Assembly: GCA_039566865.1 (NCBI GenBank)
Contig: CM076957.1
Location: 4,907,896-4,971,895 of the forward strand
DNA from: Aurelia coerulea
Lineage: Eukaryota; Cnidaria; Scyphozoa; Semaeostomeae; Ulmaridae
DNA length: 64,000 bases
Direction of reading: 5' to 3'
Position 1 is the first letter of the stretch. Every line of letters starts with the position of its first letter. A program made the translations under genes and the position numbers. Positions 1 through 11,458 of this stretch are shown here, one piece after another. The notes beneath the pieces were generated by a model that did no database searches, was not told where the DNA came from, and worked only from the letters and a program-made list of their open reading frames with translations.

Positions 1-471
1 TTTTTTGGTGCGGTATTGCGGTATTTAGTGTCTTTTTCATGCGGTATTGCGGTATTGGAACCCCCCGCAGTACCCCTCCTTTATATTCGATGGTTCACTT
101 TTAAAGAAGTTTTAGTAAGAGGATATTTGTACATTCTAAAACTTTTGAATATCCGAATAGCACGAGATCGGCCGTCACTAAATTCCCAAAAATCGTCAAT
201 TCTGCTCTGTCTTGTTTAGTTCTCCTTGTACAGTAAGAACCCGCAAAATAGAAACCACTTTATAAGAAACCTCAGGCTGATTTTATTCAGAAATATGTGC
301 CCTCGTATAAGAAATTTCTCAGCCTGATATTAGGAAGGATTCTTATAGGAGAATCCCAAATAAAAAAATTCATGTTTAATAATCTTTGTTAAAATTAGAT
401 GCGAAATATTTTTTAGAGACTTCATGCAATAGCATCTATATCTATACTTGGCATGTATGCTCATTTATCAG
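1..471. other. No gene recognised; short GCGGTATT repeats
   Basis: Positions 9-60 carry several direct copies of a GCGGTATT unit, and a C-run follows at about 60-68. The rest is plain AT-rich sequence. A 67-codon open frame at 16-219 has no splice context, no recognisable motif and no coding-like composition, so I treat it as chance. Confidence 0.5.
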
Positions 472-889
472 CATAGGGCTCAAATCTTTTAAATCTTTAA
501 AAAGGTTTGTTTGATATCTTGATTTTTCTTAAAATGGCCGCAATTTAATGATTTTTGAAAAAATTGATGGAAAATTTTGAAAACATTTAAATCATCGTAA
601 ACTCTAAACCAAAGAAGGAAAAAGCATATAACTTCCAAGAAAACCATACGAAGGCCTACAATATGGTAAAAAGCAGAAATCAGTATCATTTCTGGTTTAG
701 AATTTAGAAATTTCATGCCGTCATAGCCTCAAGTTTAATAAATGCCGCCATTTTGAAACTAGTCAAGATATCAATAAATTTCCACGGCAGATTTACAGTA
801 AAAAACGCTAAGTTCCTTCCAAGCCATTTAATTCGAATGAAACCTTAATAGAATTTTACACCGACCTTTTTAAAGATTTGAGCCCTATG
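472..889. mobile_element. Non-autonomous TIR element (MITE), ~418 bp
   Basis: The left end reads CATAGGGCTCAAATC and the right end is its inverted complement, each followed inward by an A/T-rich extension, giving a clear terminal inverted repeat. There is no coding capacity. A second copy of the right-hand ~350 bp lies at about 43256-43600 and keeps the same terminal sequence (…GATTTGAGCCCTATG), which shows this is a dispersed family. I could not define a target-site duplication with confidence. Confidence 0.65.
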
Positions 890-956
890 TTTGATTTATC
901 TGAAATATTGAAGATTCAGAAAAGTCTAACGTTATCATTATAAGGCTGATCAGTCA

Positions 957-1249
957 GTATCGATAAAAGGAAGTAAAATATGGAATGAACTTCCACTTAA
1001 CATTAGACAGTCAACATCATTAGAAATTTTCAAGAGAAAAGTATATCAGTACTATCTTGACTGTCAGATTTAAATACTTAAACTTTACTTTAAATGAAAA
1101 ATGTTACTAAGCTTCTTAAAACTTAAAGGACACTTTTTTGTGTATTATATTGTTATTTCGTAGTTAGTAGAGAGGATCCAGGGGAAGATTAGTTGTTAGG
1201 CTAACCTGGTTTATCCTCTTTAAATAAAGTTTATCTATCTATCTATCTT
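957..1249 (+). mobile_element. 5'-truncated LINE 3' end with (TATC)n tail
   Basis: Reading from 957, 38 codons run to a TAA at 1071-1073. They match the usual C-terminal tail of CR1/jockey-like reverse transcriptase ORFs: G-S-K-I-W-N-E-L-P, then a helix with SLEIFKRK. An AT-rich 3'UTR follows and ends in a short TATC repeat (about 1229-1249) typical of CR1-type tails. Only the last ~300 bp of the element is present, as expected for incomplete target-primed integration. The family call comes from the conserved WNELP block; the exact clade is inferred. Confidence 0.65.
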
Positions 1250-1599
1250 ATAGCGAAATAGCTAAAGTTTCTTCAAAGTCATTTAGTTCAAAGAAGTAGG
1301 TCAGTAAATCTTACACCAGCCTCTGTAAAGATCTGGAATCTATGCTTAACTTTGCGTGTAAGGACACAACGAACATCAATTTGAAGTAATTTGTCGAACT
1401 GTTACAGAGACGGGGTAAAGTGAACTACGGAGTAAAGTGAACTTCTCATAACACGCATCAAACATGCAATGATAAAACATGATTTATGCCCAATGCTCCG
1501 TTACTTGTGCTCACAGGAAATTAAAACATTTTTGCAAAACTTTTTGCTTACATTAGAAAAATAGAAAATAAAGCACTCATCAGTAAATGTATCTAAATG
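1250..1599. other. Intergenic stretch, nothing recognised
   Basis: This is AT-rich sequence between the LINE tail and the satellite. It contains a near-duplicate GTAAAGTGAACT motif (about 1416-1443) and no open frame worth reporting. Confidence 0.5.
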
Positions 1600-4480
1600 A
1601 TTAACTGATTGAAAGATAAAGACCTGATCAGTGAATTCTAAATTCAGAATTGTGATTTCGAATTCTGTCTATTCTTGTTTAAGATCAAACTAAGTAACTG
1701 GAAAGCACTTGTCGATGACAAATAACTTCCGATTACAGTTAGAATATAAAATAATCAAGAAACTCAAAGTATATATCCAATTACGAGACTGACTGAACGA
1801 TGAAAACGCGATCAGCGAAGTTTGAATTCTGTTTATACTGAATTCTATTCGTGCAAAGTAAGTATATCTAATTAATTGAGTGACTGAACGGTACAAATCT
1901 AATCAATGAGTTCTGAAGTCCTTGTACATTCACTTCGAGATCTAACTTTGTAACTGGGAAGTATTTTGATGGCAGAAGCATTTTGATGCCAAATAAGTTA
2001 TGATTAAGTTTCGGATATAAAGTAATCAAGAAACTCATCTAAATACTTGCTTGACTGGACGATAAAAACCTGACCAATGAATTCTGAACCCTCTTTATGA
2101 TCGTTTCAAGATTTACATGGTGTAACTGAGAACCACTTTGATGGCAGAACATTTCATTCCAAATAGTTTTGATCATTAAAAAATCAAGAAATTCAAAACA
2201 AAAGGGATCAAACTGATTGATTGATTTAACGATAAAAACCTGATCAATGAATTCTGAATCCTGGTTATACTCGTTTCAAGATCCAAATTTTGTAACTGGG
2301 AAGTATTTTGATAGCAGAAATATTTGATTCCAAATAACTTTCAGATCATCGAAAATTAAGAAATATAAAACAAAAGGGATCAAATGATTGACTGATTTAA
2401 CAATAAAAACCTGATCAATGAATTCTACACCCTGTTTATACTAGTTTCAAGATCCACATTTTGTAACTGGGAAGTATTTTGATAGCAGAAACATTTGATT
2501 CCAAATAACTTTTAGGTCATCAAAAATTAAGAAACTTAAAACAAAAGAGATCAAAATGATTGACTGACTTAACAATAAAAACCTGATCAATGAATTCTAC
2601 ACCCTGTTTATACTCGTTTCAAGATCCATATTTTGTAACTGGGAAGTATTTTGATAGCAGAAACATTTGTTTCCAAATAACGTTTAGATCATCAAAAATT
2701 AAGAAACTTGAAACAAAAGAGATCAAAATGACTGACGGATTTAACAATATAAAAACCTGATCAATGAATCCTGAAACCTGTTTATACTCGTTTCAAGATC
2801 CACATTTTGTAACTGGGAAGTATTTTGATAGCAGAAACATTTGATTTCAAATAACATTAGATCATTGCAAATTAAGAAATATAAAACAAATTGGATCAAA
2901 TTGACTGACTGATTGAACGATAAAAACCTGATCAATGAATTCTGAAACCAGTTTATACTCGTTTCAAGATCCACATTTTGTAACTGGGAAGTATTTTGAT
3001 AGCAGAAACATTTGTTTCCAAATAACGTTTAGATCATCAAAAATTAAGAAACTTGAAACAAAAGGGATCAAACTGATTGATTGATTTAACGATAAAAACC
3101 TGATCAATGAATTCTGAATCCTGGTTGTACTCGTTTCAAGATCCACATTTTGTAACTGGGAAGTATTCTGATGGCAGAAAATATTTGATTCCAAATAACT
3201 TTTAGATCATCAAAAATTAAGAAACTTAAAACAAATTGGATCAAAATGACTGACGGATTTAACAATATAAAAACCTGATCAATGAATCCTGAAACCTGTT
3301 TATACTCGTTTCAAGATCCACATTTTGTAACTGGGAAGTATTCTGATGGCAGAAGCATTTGATGCTAAATAACTTTTAGATCATCAGAAATTAAGAAATT
3401 TAAAACAAAAGGGATCAAAATGACTGACGGATTTAACAATATAAAAACCTGATCAATGAATCCTGAAACCTGTTTATACTCGTTTCAAGATCCACATTTT
3501 GTAACTGGGAAGTATTTTGATAGCAGAAACATTTGATTTCAAATAACATTAGATCATTGCAAATTAAGAAATTTAAAACAAATTGGATCAAATTGATTGA
3601 CTGATTTAACAATAAAAACCTGATCAATGAATTCTGAAACCAGTTTATACTCGTTTCAAGATCCAAATTTTGTAACTGGGAAGTATTTTGATAGCAGAAA
3701 ATATTTGATTCCAAATAACTTTTAGATCATCAAAAATTAAGAAACTTAAAACAAAAGAGATCAAAATGACTGACTGATTGAACGATAAAAACCTGATCAA
3801 TGAATTTTGAACCCTGTTTATACTCGTTTCAAGATCAAATTTTGTAACTGGGAAGTATTTTGATAGCAGAAACATTTGATTCCAAATAACATTTAGATCA
3901 TCAAAAATTGAGAAGCTTAAAAGCAAAAGGGATTAAAATGATTGACTGATTGAACGATAAAAACCTGATCAGTGAATTCTGAATTGTGCTAATATTAATT
4001 TGAAAGTCTAACTATGTTCTTGGAACGAATTCCGTTGGCAAAAAACTTATGGTTACACAAAGAGCATCAAAAATTAAGAAATTAAAAAGAACAGAGATCA
4101 AAATGATTGACAGATTGGAAGATAAAAACCTGATCAGCGAATTCTGAATTGTACTAATATTCATTTGAAAATCGAACTATGTTCTCGGAATAAGTTCATA
4201 TGGCAAATACCTTATGGTTAAACAGAGAACATCAAAAATTAAGAAATTCAAGAGTACAGAGATCAAAATAATTGACTGATTGGACGATAAAAACCTGATC
4301 AGTGAATTCTGAATTGTACTAATATTCGTTTCAAAGTCTAACTATGTTCTTGGAACAAATTCATATGGCAAATAACTTATGGTTGCACATAGAGCATCAA
4401 CAATTAAGAAATTCAAGAGTACAGAGATCAAAATAATTGACTGATTGAACGATAAAAACCTGATGAGCGGATAACGATGA
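1600..4480. repeat. ~172-bp tandem satellite, about 16 units
   Basis: A head-to-tail repeat is marked by the recurring landmarks TGTAACTGGGAAGTATTTTG and CCTGATCAATGAATTCTG. The first landmark occurs at 2291, 2462, 2634, 2808 and 2979, spacings of 171-174 bp. Central units (about 2230-3960) are the most alike. The first units (1600-2060) and the last three (about 3990-4480) are diverged, the last three sharing their own variant core with ACTATGTTCT. Small antisense open frames inside the array repeat the same peptide in every unit and are by-products of the repeat. The unit length is close to one nucleosome, a common satellite monomer size. Confidence 0.9.
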
Positions 4481-4737
4481 AGACCACCTCAATAATCTTC
4501 TTGCCAAAAACCACCTTCGACTTCTCGATATAAGATGACCTCCTGATTTATCTCCGTCATGTTTCGATCTTTTCATAATTATAAAAAATATTCAACAAAC
4601 TTCAAATATCTAACTACCTTCACTTTTTTCCTCCACATGAGTATTTGTTTGGTATTTGCAATTCTTGCAAAGCAAGTGAACAATTAATTACTAAAAAATA
4701 TTGATGACAGCAAAAGTAGTCTTGGTTTCGGACTTAC

Positions 4738-4947
4738 ATTGTGTATGAGAAACAGGTGCTAATGTAATGGCATTGTTTGAAGAGTCCTGTCCGTTCAATA
4801 CGCAAACGACGGGGGGAAATACGCATGATTTGTCTGTATTCATTAAATGCTAGACACTGACAAATGAATCTTCCATTAAACTGGCACCTGGAGTTAATAA
4901 TAGCATAGAGAGAATGGATCAAAGAGTTGAAGGACGGATTTCTATCT
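4738..4947 (-). CDS. Possible internal exon, unknown gene
   Basis: On the minus strand a 210-nt open stretch lies between an acceptor-like CTTAG (4952-4948) and a good donor, GTAAGT, whose first base is at 4737. The encoded peptide is mixed and basic, with about five cysteines, and resembles nothing I know. The foldback element at 4953-5255 is inserted exactly beside the acceptor, and its 7-bp target duplication preserves the AG. No neighbouring exon was found that would fix the phase, so this may be a chance open frame. Confidence 0.2.
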
Positions 4948-4952
4948 CTAAG

Positions 4953-5255
4953 CATGGGTAGTTAGACACTGCTGGTGTGCTTCTATGGAGAGCGCTGGAT
5001 AATATGTATCTGCGGAGGAAATATTATTTAGTACTGCGGAGGAGATATCGAAAGAACGAAATGGTGTGCTTCTATGGCGGAGCGCTGGATAATATGTATC
5101 TGCGGAGGAAATATTGTTTAGTACTGCGGAGGAGATATCGAAAGAACGAAAAGTTTCGATATCTCCTCCGCAGTACTAAACAATATTTCCTCCGCAGATA
5201 CATATTATCCAGCGCTCCTCCATAGAAGCACACCAGCAGTGTCTAACTACCCATG
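4953..5255. mobile_element. Foldback MITE with 7-bp target duplication
   Basis: The whole 303 bp folds back on itself. It begins CATGGGTAG and ends CTACCCATG, with arms covering the AGCGCTGGATAATATG region. The left arm contains an internal tandem duplication of about 85 bp (CTGCGGAGGAAATATT…, seen at about 5010 and 5100), so the hairpin is asymmetric. The direct repeat CTCTAAG flanks it at 4946-4952 and 5256-5262. TIR and duplication length are hAT-like. There is no transposase inside; the small open frame is a reading of the repeat. Confidence 0.8.
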
Positions 5256-5262
5256 CTCTAAG

Positions 5263-6126
5263 TTAAAGGGAATCTAATACCTCATTCACACTGCAGATTA
5301 AACTGGCTTAATCCAGGTGTTGAGAGGGGCCTTCTCAGATCCAATGTATCTGATTGGTTGGAGTTTAAAATGGTTTAGATCAAGCTGGCTTAACTGCGTC
5401 AGTGTGAAAAGGGAATAAGCATAGTGGCTCAAGCCACTTGCAGTCAAATTCTAGCCAATCAGATGTCAGTATTTCTGGTTTACGCAGGACAGTTGCCCAA
5501 ATATGATGCGGTATGGGTCACTGCCTATTGTCTTTGCATCGCTACTTTTATCAAAGGCTTTCTATGCCAAATGTTGTTTATATTGCAAATAATAAAAAAT
5601 ATGTAGCAATCGTGGAAGTTACATGATGAATTTTCCACCAAAAAATGAGAAACGAAGGTTAAAAAACAAGGATATTGATAAATCATAATCTATCCTTATT
5701 GTAGCAGTTGATGGGACGATGTGAACAATTTGAGAATCGAATCCACAGTCAGGGGAGGATTTAGCGTGAGTTCCATGAGTTCCAGAACTAGTCAAGATTT
5801 CATGGAATTATCTCTGAGAATAGAATTATGATAATTATGAAAATGAAATCCGTGATGAAAAGAATAATAAACATCTTCAAAATCTTTTTCGATCGCGCTT
5901 CCATGTGATTCCATGTGAAATGAAAGATTTCTTGTCGGAATGCAAACCACGTGAAAGGAGCCTGGCACCACGTTTAAATTATGAAATAGGGCGGAAAGTT
6001 TACAAAGCACTTTTCGTCTTTTGGTGTCTAAAGTAAAGGCCTTGTCCGCATATTTACAATTTCTTAGGGATACTTTTACAACAATTTAATTTCTTGCGAA
6101 TCACTTGTCATGATACTGTAATGTTC
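5263..6126. other. No gene recognised
   Basis: AT-rich sequence. Part of it (about 5780-5860) resembles 13370-13460 (shared TTGAATTCC-type and GATAATTATGAAAATGA stretches), so it probably holds an old dispersed repeat. A 60-codon open frame at 5424-5606 has no supporting splice signals. Confidence 0.4.
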
Positions 6127-7112
6127 GCACAGCAACAAGGACAGATTCCATAACACAATAGCATCCACTGTGTTTGATTGACACCGGAATTAAAAGTGAT
6201 TAGCGACTGCAGACAAAGGAAATTTTGTTGGCCAGTTATTCAAAACAAACGAAACCACGAAAGTTTTCCTGAAACCAGCACGGGGAACTGTAACCTTATG
6301 CGTGCGAAAGGTGGTTATTAGGAGAAGTTAAGACTTTATAACGAAAAAGGAAGGATAAATCTAAAGATCTGCCTGGTGAATTTTGTTTATTTGATTTAGG
6401 AGCTGAGTAGCAATTGCTTTGTTTGAGCTCTAAATATGCGAGAATTGCAATTTCTTCTGCTCTGCTGCTGAATCAAATAAACAAACTCCGCCAAGCAGAT
6501 CTTTAGATTTATCATTTTTCTTTTGTTATAAACTCCTGAATTCCCTAAAAAGCCAAATTTCGCATGCACAAGGCGATAGTTCGCCCTTCTGGTTGCAGGG
6601 CAACTTTTGCGGGTTTGTTTATTTTGAATAAACCATTTAGCTATTCTAAGAAAACGTTCGCATCGAATGTTATCTTATCGATTTTATAGAATTTTCGAAC
6701 GTGCACAATAATGACAGAAGCTCTAATGCCACTAAACCGTAGACTTTTTACGATGAGTCCCAGTAATCGCTATTCAAAACGACACTATTACACCAGACCG
6801 AGACCGCTCATACTAGTTAGGAGTAGCTACGTAATTACGGCGTCCAGCTCCTAACTGACCGTAGTTAGGAGCGTCCGGCAGAATTTCAATAGCGATAACT
6901 ACGACCATATCATCAGTCTACTCAACCGAACCTTGCGTATAAAAATTTATAACAAATATTGCTCGATCCAGGCCATTTTGTAGCATAGCTGAAAGGTCTA
7001 TTGCTGGTTGAAAGAATTTCCTTTGTCTGGGATCGCTAATTACTTTGAATTACGGTGCCAATCAAAAACAGTCGATGCTATTGTGTTACAAATCTGCCCT
7101 TGTTGTGTAAGA
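6127..7112. mobile_element. ~1-kb foldback element (minisatellite-bearing family)
   Basis: The left arm starts near 6127 (GCACAGCAACAAGG) and is mirrored by the right arm ending near 7112 (CTTGTTGTGTAAG). Shared arm landmarks include AGATCTGCCTGG/CCAAGCAGATCT and CCTTTGTCTG/CAGACAAAGG. The right arm is split by about 350 bp (roughly 6640-6990) of unrelated sequence with its own small inverted repeats (TAGTTAGGAG…CTCCTAAC). The same family appears at 7851-8812 and 46226-46690. It is non-coding. Confidence 0.6.
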
Positions 7113-7850
7113 CGTTTACTGTAAATTAAACTACTTTGCACCTGGTGCTACGCAGCGCGTGTTTATCAGTTTTTGAAGGTCATATTATCTTTTGTAATCG
7201 GCGGATTTCGAAGATTGTCAGCTCTGATCAAAATTCTAAATTAATCGATCAATTTTCCCCGATTTTTCAAATTGACTGAAACTGGAGATAATCAGAATCT
7301 AGAAAAAGTCTTCATTTTGAAATTAAGGAAAATGCTTGTAAAAACATAGATCAGGTCACCACGCAAAGAAGTGCAAATAAATAGAATACAAATAAGAAAT
7401 CAAGAACCGAACTTATTCATTCTTAATCCCCAACTGAAAAATATTTGGGTAAGAGCTTCACTCAAGAGATTCTTGCCCGGGGGTGGGGTAATTAGCATAT
7501 TTGTACGACAGGGATATGCCGCTTTTCAGGGTATTGTTTTCGCTTACTTTTTCTAGAGGGGGTTATCAAAAGAAGGCAATTTTTCTGGAGCCGGTTGTCA
7601 AAATATGTCAAAAGGGGAGCTTTTGTTAGATCGGGTTTTATTTTGTCTAATTTTTAGTTTTGGAGTATATTTTTGACCGATTATTTCTAGAATCGGCTAT
7701 CGTTGAAGGAAAAAATTCTGGAACCGGGCAAAAACATTTCAGGGCAAACCCCCCTCATAAATATAGGGCATGTACCCCGTCCCAGGGATTCTTGAAAGTT
7801 TTTCCACTAACAATCTTCTTAAAAGACAGTTTTAAATCTTGATTGCCTTG
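7113..7850. other. No gene recognised
   Basis: The region contains G-rich phrases such as CCCGGGGGTGGGGTAATTAG around 7477 and repeated 'AGGGGG…TTGTCAAA' wording up to about 7760. It looks like remnants of an old interspersed repeat. Both open frames of about 60 codons here lack splice or start context. Confidence 0.4.
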
Positions 7851-8068
7851 ATTTGCTTCTGAATCGAATAACCAAAATCCACCAGGCAGATCTTCAGATT
7901 TCCCCTCTTTTGTCGTTATAAGCACATAACTTCTCTTAAAACCCACTTTTTGCGTGCACAAGGCGAGAGTTTGCCCTGCTGGTTTCGGGGCAACTTTTGC
8001 GGCCTTGTTCGTTTTGAATTACTGGTTGAGAGAATTTCCTTTGTCTGCAATCGCTAATCGCTTTGAAT
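7851..8068 (+). mobile_element. Half copy of the 6.1-kb foldback family
   Basis: The sequence from TTGCCTTGATTTGC through CGTGCACAAGGCGAGAG and CAACTTTTGCGG to CCTTTGTCTGCAATCGC parallels the right arm of the element at 6127-7112 in the same order. It leads directly into the 63-bp minisatellite, whose unit is the terminal part of this element. Confidence 0.6.
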
Positions 8069-8812
8069 TGAGGTGTCAGTTAAAACAACTGATGCTATTG
8101 TGTTACAAAATCTGCCCGTGTTCTTCGAATGGAGGTATCCATCAAAAGCAACTGATGCTATTGCATTACAAAATCTGCCCTTGTTCTTCGAATATAGGTG
8201 TCATTGAAAAGCAACTAATGCTATTGTATTACAAAATCTGCCCTTGTGCTTCGAATTTAGGTGTCAATCAAAATCAACTGATACTATTGTGTTACAAAAT
8301 TCGCCCTTGTTCTTCGAATTGAGGTGTCAATCAAAAGCAACTGTTGCTATTGTATTACAAAATCTGCCCTTGTGCTTCGAATTGGGGTGTCAATCAAAAG
8401 CAACTGATGCTATCGTATTACAAAATCTGCCCTTGTTCTTCGAATCGAGGTGTCAATCAAAAGCAACTGATGCTATTTTATTACAAAATCTGCCCTTGTA
8501 CTTCGAATTGAGGTGTCAATCAAAAGCAACTGATGCTATTGTATTACAAAATCTGCCCTTGTGCTTCGAATTGAGGTGTCAATCAAAAGCAACTGTTGCT
8601 ATTGTATTACAAAATCTGCCCTTGTTCTTCGAATTGAGGTGTCAATCAAAAGCAACTGTTACTATTGTATTACAAATATGCCCTTGTTCTTCGAATTGAG
8701 GTGCCAATCAAAAGCAACTGATGCTATTGTATTACAAAATCTGCCCTTATTCTTAGAATTGAGGTGTCAATCAAAAGCAACTGATGATATTGTATCACGA
8801 AATATGTCCTTG
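8069..8812 (+). repeat. 63-bp minisatellite, about 12 units
   Basis: Units of 63 bp begin GAGGTGTCAATCAAAAGCAA and end CTGCCCTTGTTCTTCGAATT. Successive starts at 8321, 8384, 8447, 8510, 8573, 8636 and 8699 confirm the period. Because 63 is a multiple of three and the unit has no stop in some frames, open frames of 106-151 codons cross the array with a 21-residue repeat. I regard these as by-products, since the same unit occurs singly and inverted in the foldback elements at 6127-7112 and near 46226. A real low-complexity protein cannot be excluded from sequence alone. Confidence 0.9.
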
Positions 8813-9101
8813 TCGGGTGAGCTAGAAAAATTGTCTCGCTTTGAAAAATTCAAAGCGCCAACGGTATTTGACGGATTTTAATGCTTCAAGGAAGACTGAA
8901 GCATTTTGTGATATTTCTCGCGTTTTTAAGAGCACTGCAAATATATGCAAAAACAGACTTTACAATAAATTCTTGGTTGCGAACTGCCTGCAAATGGGCC
9001 TAAATATCAAGTCGTAAGGAATCGTCTCACACAGATTAATATGCAAGGGCATTGAAATCGCTAGGGAGTCACGAGAAATAGATTTTCAAACAAATACTTA
9101 A

Positions 9102-9436
9102 AGGGGCTGGGTCACGTAAAGTAAACAAACTTCTTTCGAAACGGCGATTTTGCAGTTTTTTTGACAGGCCATATCACACAGATTTTCCACTATTTTTCTC
9201 AAAATGAAAGTGCTATTTTGAAGATGAACTCTTGAACTTCAGAGAGAAACAAACGAAACAACCATATCTTGTAAGATTGCAAAGATATTGATGGATTTTT
9301 AGAAGTAACTTTATCGTGGATTCACCCCATCCACCAAAATCTGTGCAGAACACAATGGGCGCGTGCCGGCGCGTGCGGGCAACAATATAGATTATAAAGA
9401 TAACAGATTTGTTTACGGTTACGTGACCCAGCCCCT
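9102..9436. mobile_element. TTAA-flanked MITE, 335 bp
   Basis: The element starts AGGGGCTGGGTCACGTAA and ends with the inverted TTACGTGACCCAGCCCCT; GTTTAC/GTAAAC follows inward on both sides. TTAA lies immediately outside both ends (9098-9101 and 9437-9440), the target duplication expected for piggyBac-type integration. The 85-codon antisense frame inside is incidental. Confidence 0.8.
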
Positions 9437-9504
9437 TTAACAACCAATTTCCCTTACATCTCTGCCTCAAAATGGCCTTACAGCAATGACTTGTGGACGC
9501 TTTA

Positions 9505-9858
9505 GCACGAGCTATCCTCTTGGGAGGACGAACCAGTCCTCCCCCCTGGTGTCGATGACCTATTCAAGGGGATTCCATTCTCCCAAAAGGACAAAATATA
9601 TGAAATTATTTGAGTGTCATCAATTTTAGGAAGGAAAATTTGCGCATTGTTTCATTCGTTTTTGCAGATTTTTGGAAGGGGCTTTCTGCAGAAAATCACC
9701 CATATCGATAGGAAGGAATGGCCGATCAAGGCCGGGTGAATTATAGAACCTAATTGAACATCTTGGGAATAAAACAAGACAATTTTCAATATTATTGCTT
9801 TGATATTCATGGGGCAGTGGCCTTCCAAGCGGCGATTCTTTTTTTCTGACTCACCCGG
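9505..9858. mobile_element. Partial TIR element, CCGGGTGAGTCA family (right part)
   Basis: The right end reads TGACTCACCCGG followed by TA (9859-9860). The interior matches 29700-30029 over most of its length (shared AAGGGGCTTTCTGCAGAAAA and GGAATAAAACAAGACA). The left end of this copy is missing. Confidence 0.7.
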
Positions 9859-10287
9859 TATATTTGCTGTGCATAAAATCGCGAGAAAGATTACAAAACT
9901 ACTTCAATCTCTCGGCTATTAAGTAGACACTGATTCATTCCAATCAAATCAAGTAATCTTGGTACTATGAATTTTCAAAGTAGGAACTTTTTCAGGCTGT
10001 CACGGTAGAGCTAGAGTGTTCACATTTATTGCCATAACCCATTGCCGAATTAACTTGTTAACCAGTCTCTATAGTTTTTGCACCAAAAGACGCTGATGCT
10101 AATGTTTCTAATAAAAAATTAGTGTTGTAATGAAAAGTTTAGAAACATACAAATCAAATTTAATATGTAAGTACTAAAACATAACCTGAAGCTTCTGTGT
10201 AAACCACCGTCTCTTAATAAAACAAATTAGGTTATTGTTTGAGAATTACACTTTTATTGCATCTTGCAAGACAATTCTTTTGTTAAA
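9859..10287. other. 5' flank of the 10.3-kb gene
   Basis: AT-rich sequence without repeats that I recognise. It should contain the promoter and 5'UTR of the gene starting at 10288. I see no convincing TATA box or CpG-rich stretch. Confidence 0.4.
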
Positions 10288-11458
10288 ATGCTTCGACTTT
10301 TTGTCACCCTAACAACACGTAAAGCCATCACAACCTGCCAACGAACAACAGAACACCTGTATTCTCAAAATGTTATTTCAACAAATCCGCAAAAAATCCA
10401 AAAAGAAATTGAAAATATGCAGCAAATCCGAGATAATGTCATTAACAAACTGTCAAACACAACACAATCTTCCCACGCCCGCCCGTTTCTATTTGCTACT
10501 GGAATTTCGAAACAGAAGGTAATGGGTGTCAATTGTAATACATAAAAGGAGGGCACATCTCTATCCCAGGGCGTATACGACTTTCTAGGAGCCTCGCAAA
10601 ATTCTATTGATATCCTTTCATTTCCCATAAATCTTTGAGATCTCACATTGGCCTAAATCCTTTCGTTCTTTAAAAATCCCTTGAATGGCAAAATAGAGGG
10701 CAGTCGAAAAGCAATGAGGAACAAGATTTCTTTCCACGACTCAGGAAAAATCCAAGGAGAAATTTAAAAATACGCAGCAGATCCGAGAAAATGTCCTTGA
10801 TAAACTGTCAAACACAACACAATCGCCCCAAAACGGCTGTACAATAGGTAGCTTTTTTCTTAACTCGCAAAGCCTGGCACCTACTGAGCGATGAGTGAGG
10901 CTGTTTAGAATATTATCGCATGTATCAGACATACAAAGGAACTATTTTATCGCGTATATCGCATATCAACATTCGTGTCCTTCGCTATTGAAAGTTATTT
11001 GTGTTACAATTATTTGCGTTAAGGTTAAAGGGTCTGTTTCATCCAGCATGCCTTGCACGTGCCGACTCTTGGTTGGCCTTTGTTGTCGTCATTTTCAACG
11101 CCCATGAAAATGGCGAAAACAAAGGACAACCAAGAGACGGCACATGCAAAGCATGCTGGATGAAACAGACCCCTTAACAGCAAAGCTTCTTCTGAAGGAA
11201 AGACTGCAGGACAAACTTATGCATGGCAATTTATGAACCAACTGCACTGTCCATGCAATGGAAAACAAAATTTGCAGATCTCGATTCTACTAAGATAGGA
11301 TGCTCAAACGCATATGTATCTTCGCGAAAAGGAAAAATAATAGAGAATAATGACACACAGTTAAAGAGGAGCTAGAAATGACGTCTACTGAAACCATTGC
11401 ATCAGCAAATGACAGGAAGAAGTGGACGAAAATTGTGTATGTCGCCACAGCCCTTTGA
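10288..11458 (+). CDS. Small protein with mitochondrial-type presequence, three exons
   Basis: Proposed exons are 10288-10518, 10745-10847 and 11361-11458, together 432 nt, or 143 residues plus TGA. Donors are AAG|GTAATG and ATAG|GTAGCT; acceptors are CGACTCAG and ACACACAG. Phases agree at both junctions (0/0, then 1/2). The ATG has A at -3. Residues 1-21 contain R3, R11, K12 and R19 and no acidic residue, with hydroxylated and hydrophobic residues between, as in mitochondrial targeting peptides. The rest is hydrophilic and probably helical. Exon 1 and exon 2 both encode a QQIR(D/E)NV…KLSNTTQS block, so the protein has an internal duplication. The C-terminus ends KKWTKIVYVATAL. An AATAAA lies at 11699-11704. 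I do not recognise the family. The last exon is least certain because its acceptor has a poor pyrimidine tract. Antisense open frames over exons 1 and 2 are Cys- and Phe-rich and judged incidental. Confidence 0.5.
11029..11173. mobile_element. TTAA-flanked hairpin MITE, 145 bp
   Basis: The ends are AGGGTCTGTTTCATCCAGCA and the inverted TGCTGGATGAAACAGACCCC, with TTAA at 11025-11028 and 11174-11177. The interior is also palindromic (CACGTGCCG…CGGCACATG and CCAAGAG/CTCTTGG). It sits within intron 2 of the 10.3-kb gene. Confidence 0.8.

Noticed and set aside
2741..3926. Series of 76-93-codon minus frames with the same peptide
   Set aside because: They are the 172-bp satellite read in a frame that happens to stay open for most of a unit.
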